Shown: positions 61,869 through 64,000 of the stretch, piece by piece
Layout: every line of letters starts with the position of its first letter
Numbering within the stretch: the stretch's first letter is position 1
DNA from: Warburgia ugandensis
Lineage: Eukaryota; Streptophyta; Magnoliopsida; Canellales; Canellaceae
NCBI GenBank assembly: GCA_035236585.1
Contig: CP141136.1
Location: 50,175,136-50,239,135, forward strand
DNA length: 64,000 nt
Direction of reading: 5' to 3'
Program-made: the position numbers and the translations under genes
The notes under the pieces: model-generated
What the model saw: only the letters and a program-made list of their open reading frames with translations
Told to the model about the DNA's origin: nothing
The model's database searches: none

Positions 61869-62760
61869 ATAGAAACCTCATTGTAATTTTTTCTCACTCC
61901 TTTTATTTCATAGATTAGGGTTTGCATTTAGAATAATTTTGCATCATTTGGTAGTATAATTACATATAGAAAGCATCTTTGATAATTGTTGCATTTTTAA
62001 GGATTTGTATTAGTTTATTATTTTTAATTACATTCTTTGGACATTTTTATTACTTTATGGTTATTTGTATGTTGATTGAACTGTCATAAAGTATGAAAAT
62101 TAATTAGTAATAGCACCTAACCCCACAAGATCAAGGGTGGATTTCATCACCACTTCTTGGCTCACCTAGGATAATCTCCATAAGTGTGCAACCCTACCTT
62201 TCATATTAATTAGAAGAGACCTATAGGGCCATCACATGCTTGTAAGACCCTCTTAATAGGATGTGATCTATTGTCACACTAGTAGCTTATGAGCACTATA
62301 GTTATAGTGGGTGTCTTAAAATCCAAGTGATTTTCTCATGCTTTCTATTGACGTTAATTGAGGTCTAAACACTTCCTGACATGAGGATTGTATTAACTAG
62401 CTTAGAGTAGAACATAATTGGTAAGCAGTAGTCAAATCTAAATGAGAAAAAGAGTGCTAGATTAGGCTAATCTATAAGCATTGTCTCCCTACAAATTCAA
62501 GAAAGTCAAAATATTACTGCTTATTGGCCTCAAGTATTATTTGATTGTGTCCTTTGTTGGTGCATCATTCTACAAAGTTAGGTTGCATCATTTAGGTTAG
62601 TTTTCCCAAAAAAAAACATAAAGACACAAAAAAAGAGAGAAAAAAAAAAAGCTTCCATTGTATGCACTTTTGGAGAGGTAACAAAACCGGAAGGTCAGTC
62701 AAGCATGACCAAAAAGACATACAACCAGATTAACCCACATCAATGATTGATCAATGATCA
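61869..62760 (+). mobile_element. Leader between LTR-B and gag
   Basis: AT-rich, non-coding, about 0.9 kb. I cannot recognise a tRNA-complementary primer site directly after the LTR end, so it is decayed or uses an unfamiliar tRNA. Confidence 0.55.
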
Positions 62761-64000
62761 AGGGGCAATTCACCTCATGGTAGTCAAAGGCCGCCACTCA
62801 TCATGAATGAGGATCCACCACCTCTAATGGATGATGAATATCAACCTCCACGGAGGAGGAATACTCATCTACCAAATAGAGATTGGAGAAGAAAAAACAA
62901 TAGGGAGTGGGACCAACAGAGTGAACATGGGGATAATAATGATGGTTATCAAAACTTTCGTGACAGAACTTTAAAAGACTACCTCTAGCCTACAAGAACT
63001 AGTACTCTATCCTATGTCATTCTTCCTCAGAATGCTAATGTGTTAGAATTAAAAATGGGAGTATTTGAATTACTTCCCAAATTTCATGTGTTAGATATTG
63101 AAAGTCCTTACTTACACCTTAAAGAATTTTATGAGGTATGTAGTACCCAAAGAACACAAAATATAGTTCTTGACAGAATCTTTTTTCTTTTCCTTTAAAG
63201 GAAAAGGCTAAAATATGGTTTAATGCACTACCAGAAGGTTCCATATGAACCTGGAATGAAATGACTAGGGAATTCTTAAAAACGTTTTTCCCTACGCATA
63301 AAACAAATACACTTCACCGTAAGATAATGAACTTTACTTAGAAGGATAAAGAGTCATTCTATCAATGCTGGGAAATGTTCAAAGATCTATTACTCACATG
63401 CCCACATCATGGATATGATCCATGGTGCATCATCAGCTTCTTTTATGAAGGACGATTTTGATATGCGCCTGTTTGTAGAAATGATGTGCAATGGTAACTT
63501 TCTAAACAAACAACCAGATGAGGTGGAAGAGTATTTGGAATGGCTAGTTGAAAGTGCATAGACTTAGGTTGACTCAAAAAAAGATGAATTCAATGCCAGA
63601 GTATCATCCCTAATTAGAAAAGTAGAAGTCATAGAAATGGCAAAGAAAAACTTGAATAAGGAAGAACAAGTTTGTAGTATCTATGAAAGTATCACTCATC
63701 TTACTTATGAATGTCCTACCATTTCAGCATTCCAAGAGGTACTTCATGTGTAGGCTAATGCATTTAACACTTATAAAAGACCTTTCTCCCCATATTCAGA
63801 TACTTACAACCCCAATTGGAGAAACCATCCAAATTTTAGTTGGAAAAATGGACCTACTATCAATGTCCCACAACTCGGACCATCTCAACCTCATCAATAA
63901 AACCAAGGACTTCTTACCCTACCATACCAAACTCATCAACCTTCTTCTTCTGTACTTTACTTGCCCCTACCCAAAAGGCCTCTAGAGGATAATAACAATC
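62761..64000 (+). pseudogene. Athila-like gag, continues past window end
   Basis: A likely start is Met at 62803 (MNEDPPPLMDDEYQPPRRRN), running open to 62988 at DRTLKDYL, the usual N-terminal motif. Then, across stops and shifts: LPQNANVLELKMGVFELLPK, SPYLHLKEFYEVC, FFLFL, a KAKIWF-like segment (63205), PHHGYDPW near 63400, QPDEVEEYLEWLVESA, and the C-terminal zinc-poor segment ITHLTYECPTISAFQEV with ANAFNTYKRPFSPYSDTYNP and NWRNHPNFSWKNGP. This is the Athila gag order. At least four in-frame stops are visible, so it is a pseudogene. Confidence 0.88.

Noticed and set aside
1..64000. tRNA, rRNA, CRISPR array, organelle DNA insert or host gene exons
   Set aside because: I looked for these by eye on both strands and found nothing convincing. 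A covariance-model scan and a protein search would settle it.

Overview
This is intergenic nuclear DNA of a flowering plant, AT-rich and built almost entirely of transposable-element remains. I see no host protein-coding gene, no rRNA or tRNA gene, no CRISPR array and no bacterial operon. The evidence for a plant is the element types: Athila-like Ty3/gypsy retrotransposons (gag, LDLG-type protease, integrase tail, Asp-tRNA-like primer site), chromovirus/Tekay-like Ty3/gypsy elements (long LTRs starting TGTAAYANCC, iMet-tRNA primer site), and a plant RTE-type LINE ending in ATG repeats. The species cannot be named from the sequence.

I use working names for three LTR families. LTR-A starts TGATNAGTG/TGTAATAAGTATTCAATT and ends near GCTACACCA (about 2.25-2.7 kb, Athila-like). 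LTR-B starts TGTTAATG and ends near CACTTGCGA (about 2.0 kb, also follows an Athila-like polypurine tract). LTR-C starts TGTAAYAACCC and ends TGTCACA or similar (about 3-4 kb, Tekay-like).

Layout. 1-2304: LTR-A on the minus strand. 2305-6769: 3' end of a plus-strand Athila-like element (decayed integrase, 3' untranslated region, polypurine tract, LTR-A). 6770-8249: decayed end of a Tekay-like pol. 8250-33692: the 3' LTR of that Tekay-like element, stretched to 25 kb by nested solo LTRs. The inserts are LTR-C plus at 8962-12827, LTR-A plus at 14557-17232, LTR-C minus at 19651-23643, and LTR-A plus at 24152-33303. The last is itself split by LTR-B minus (24446-26444), LTR-A minus (26854-29078) and LTR-A plus (29804-32470, flanked by an exact GGACT duplication). 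33693-37740: LTR fragments. 37741-49261: a minus-strand Athila-like element (partial 5' LTR, primer site, gag, protease, start of reverse transcriptase, long 3' region with a 0.65-kb tandem duplication), interrupted by a near full-length RTE LINE (44573-48119) with an 18-bp target-site duplication. 49262-52046: LTR-C and LTR-B fragments. 52047-56852: minus-strand Tekay-like gag-protease with primer site and 3.1-kb LTR. 56853-64000: Athila-like internal DNA, then LTR-B, then a second Athila-like leader and gag running off the window.

Every coding remnant carries stops, frameshifts or lost catalytic residues, so none is expected to be autonomous. The most interesting signals are structural: the nested solo-LTR stack, which can be reassembled almost to the base pair for one LTR; two stem-loops that recur at equivalent places in different LTR copies, with paired base changes that preserve pairing; and small tandem arrays inside LTRs and the LINE leader.
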